Of a stretch of 64,000 nucleotides of DNA, positions 63,104 through 64,000 are shown in pieces. Every line of letters begins with the position of its first letter. Within the stretch, counting starts at the first letter, position 1. This DNA comes from a virus. The DNA lies in the IMG/VR virus record IMGVR_UViG_3300042509_002293, positions 32,080-96,079 of that record, one strand, 5' to 3'. Under the pieces are notes generated by a model. That model did no database searches and was not told the origin of the DNA. It worked only from the letters and a program-made list of their open reading frames with translations. The position numbers and the translations under genes were made by a program.

Positions 63104-63768
63104 TGGCGTTCCAGTTCCCGCTATTTGATGCCGTGCGGCTGGCGACAACGTCATCGCCGGTGGGTGCGGTTCCGATGACTCTGGCTTGCTGGTTCAACAC
63201 CAACACTGGCAGTAACGGCAGCGGCGCGCTGATGGCGTGTGGCGTTGCGTCGGGGACGCATCGAAATCAGATACAGACAACCGCGCAAGCTGGCGGTACG
63301 CAAACGATTTTGGCAAACGCCATTGGGGCAAGCGGCGTTGCCGGTTCTACAACGGAATCGACAGCGAGCAACTCCTCGTGGGCGCACGCTGCTGGCGTGT
63401 TTGCATCGCTAACATCGCGTACCGCGTACCTAAACGGAGTCGCAGCAATACAAGGGACTGCGGACTGCGGCTCACAAAATCAGGCCGACAGCATCGTCAT
63501 CGGCGCGAGGTGGGCGACAACGCTTGGTTTTTTCTATGAGGGCACGGTAGCCGAAGCCGGCATCTGGAACGTCGCCCTCACCAACGACGAGATCGCTAGC
63601 CTCGCCGATGGCTTCACCTGCGACCGCGTGCGTCCGCAGTCGCTCGTGTTCTACGCGCCGCTGATCCGCGACTTGCACGACATCGCGCGCGGCCTCACCA
63701 TCTCAAACACTAACGCCAGCAACAATCGGTCTGCTTCAGCATTTCCGCACCCGAGGGTCTACGCATGA
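63103..63768 (+). CDS. LamG/concanavalin-like virion protein (221 aa)
   Basis: TGATG coupled. Pattern of a LamG-like jelly roll: VPMTLACWFNTNTGSNG, SWAHAAGVFASLTSRTAYLNGV and FYEGTVAEAGIWNVALTNDEIASLADG. Such domains bind carbohydrates in phage tail proteins. Codon use is AT-richer than neighbours, like the spike gene. Next gene overlaps by ATGA. Confidence 0.72.
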   Translation: MAFQFPLFDAVRLATTSSPVGAVPMTLACWFNTNTGSNGSGALMACGVASGTHRNQIQTTAQAGGTQTILANAIGASGVAGSTTESTASNSSWAHAAGVFASLTSRTAYLNGVAAIQGTADCGSQNQADSIVIGARWATTLGFFYEGTVAEAGIWNVALTNDEIASLADGFTCDRVRPQSLVFYAPLIRDLHDIARGLTISNTNASNNRSASAFPHPRVYA

Positions 63769-64000
63769 CGCTCTACTACCGCATCGAAGACCCGTCCGAC
63801 GTGCGCGACCTCGGCGAGCAGATCGCAGCCTGGCTCGCAGTTGGCAACCCCAAGGCAGCAGCATGGGCCGAGCAGCCTCCGCAGCCTTCGCCCGATGCCG
63901 TCTGGTCTGGCGGGCAGTGGGTGACGCCGGCGCCGGCCGTGCCCGAGAGCGTCACGCCGTACCAGTTTCGGATGGCGCTTCTAAGGTCAGGAGTGTCGCT
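63765..64000 (+). CDS. Tail fibre-associated protein, 3' end cut by window
   Basis: ATGA coupled; the frame runs off the window. The visible part starts TLYYRIEDPSDVRDLGEQI, has a proline-rich linker (AEQPPQPSPDAVWSGGQWV) and VTPYQFRMALLRSGVS. The PYQFRMALLRSG segment is common near the C-terminus of fibre assembly or tail accessory proteins of the DUF4376 type; identity tentative. Confidence 0.55.
   Translation, partial: MTLYYRIEDPSDVRDLGEQIAAWLAVGNPKAAAWAEQPPQPSPDAVWSGGQWVTPAPAVPESVTPYQFRMALLRSGVS

Noticed and set aside
1-64000. Transposon or insertion sequence
   Set aside because: No transposase, inverted terminal repeats or target duplications were noticed; the only recombinase is the phage-type integrase.

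Overview
The window is a continuous stretch of a GC-rich, tailed, probably temperate bacteriophage genome. Evidence for this is tightly packed genes with ATGA/GTGA start-stop overlaps, a tail module with a very long tape measure protein, a tyrosine recombinase, a phage replication/recombination block and a lysis-like block. No terminase, portal or capsid gene is present, so the genome extends past both ends. The host cannot be named from sequence alone; codon composition points to a high-GC bacterium. Almost all genes are on the + strand. Only the recombinase and its neighbour are on the - strand.

Layout. (1) 1-13.5 kb: tail genes, namely a lambda G/GT-like chaperone pair with a -1 frameshift site, a tape measure protein, tail proteins and a 2166-residue fibre-like protein. 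(2) 13.5-16.5 kb: small HExxH protein, dATP/dGTP diphosphohydrolase-like protein, the reversed integrase island, and two helix-turn-helix regulators. (3) 16.5-21.1 kb: a histone-deacetylase-fold hydrolase, DUF3310, MazG-like and RNA ligase genes, then an array of four predicted Y-RNA-like noncoding RNAs and a Ro60/Rsr (TROVE-vWA) gene. (4) 21-36.6 kb: many small genes of unknown role, most driven by a repeated promoter cassette carrying a palindromic operator in its spacer. (5) 37-44.4 kb: SNF2-like helicase, PD-(D/E)XK exonuclease, probable single-strand DNA-binding protein, Prim-Pol primase and UvrD-like helicase. (6) 44.4-54.6 kb: secreted serine protease, bacterioferritin-like protein, DNA methyltransferase, two GIY-YIG homing endonucleases, GP88-like protein, VRR-NUC nuclease, GNAT, CAP-domain protein, FkbM methyltransferase and two glycosyltransferase-like proteins. 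(7) 54.7-57.5 kb: membrane proteins, a papain-like protein and a lipoprotein, probably the lysis/envelope block. (8) 57.5-64 kb: a second set of fibre/spike proteins, the last one cut by the window end.

The most interesting system is the RNA ligase - Y RNA array - Ro60 operon at 18.5-20.9 kb. It is organised like the bacterial rsr-yrl-rtcB RNA-repair operons, but with a KxDG-type ligase and four tandem Y RNAs, one of which carries a circularly permuted tRNA-like domain. The second is regulatory. There are eleven near-identical sigma70-type promoters with an embedded CACCG-N4-CGGTG operator, and a separate dispersed, one-way 13-bp motif (core TTGTMYGGAYACG) that occurs in short intergenic gaps, inside promoter spacers and inside genes, like the stoperators of mycobacteriophage L5.
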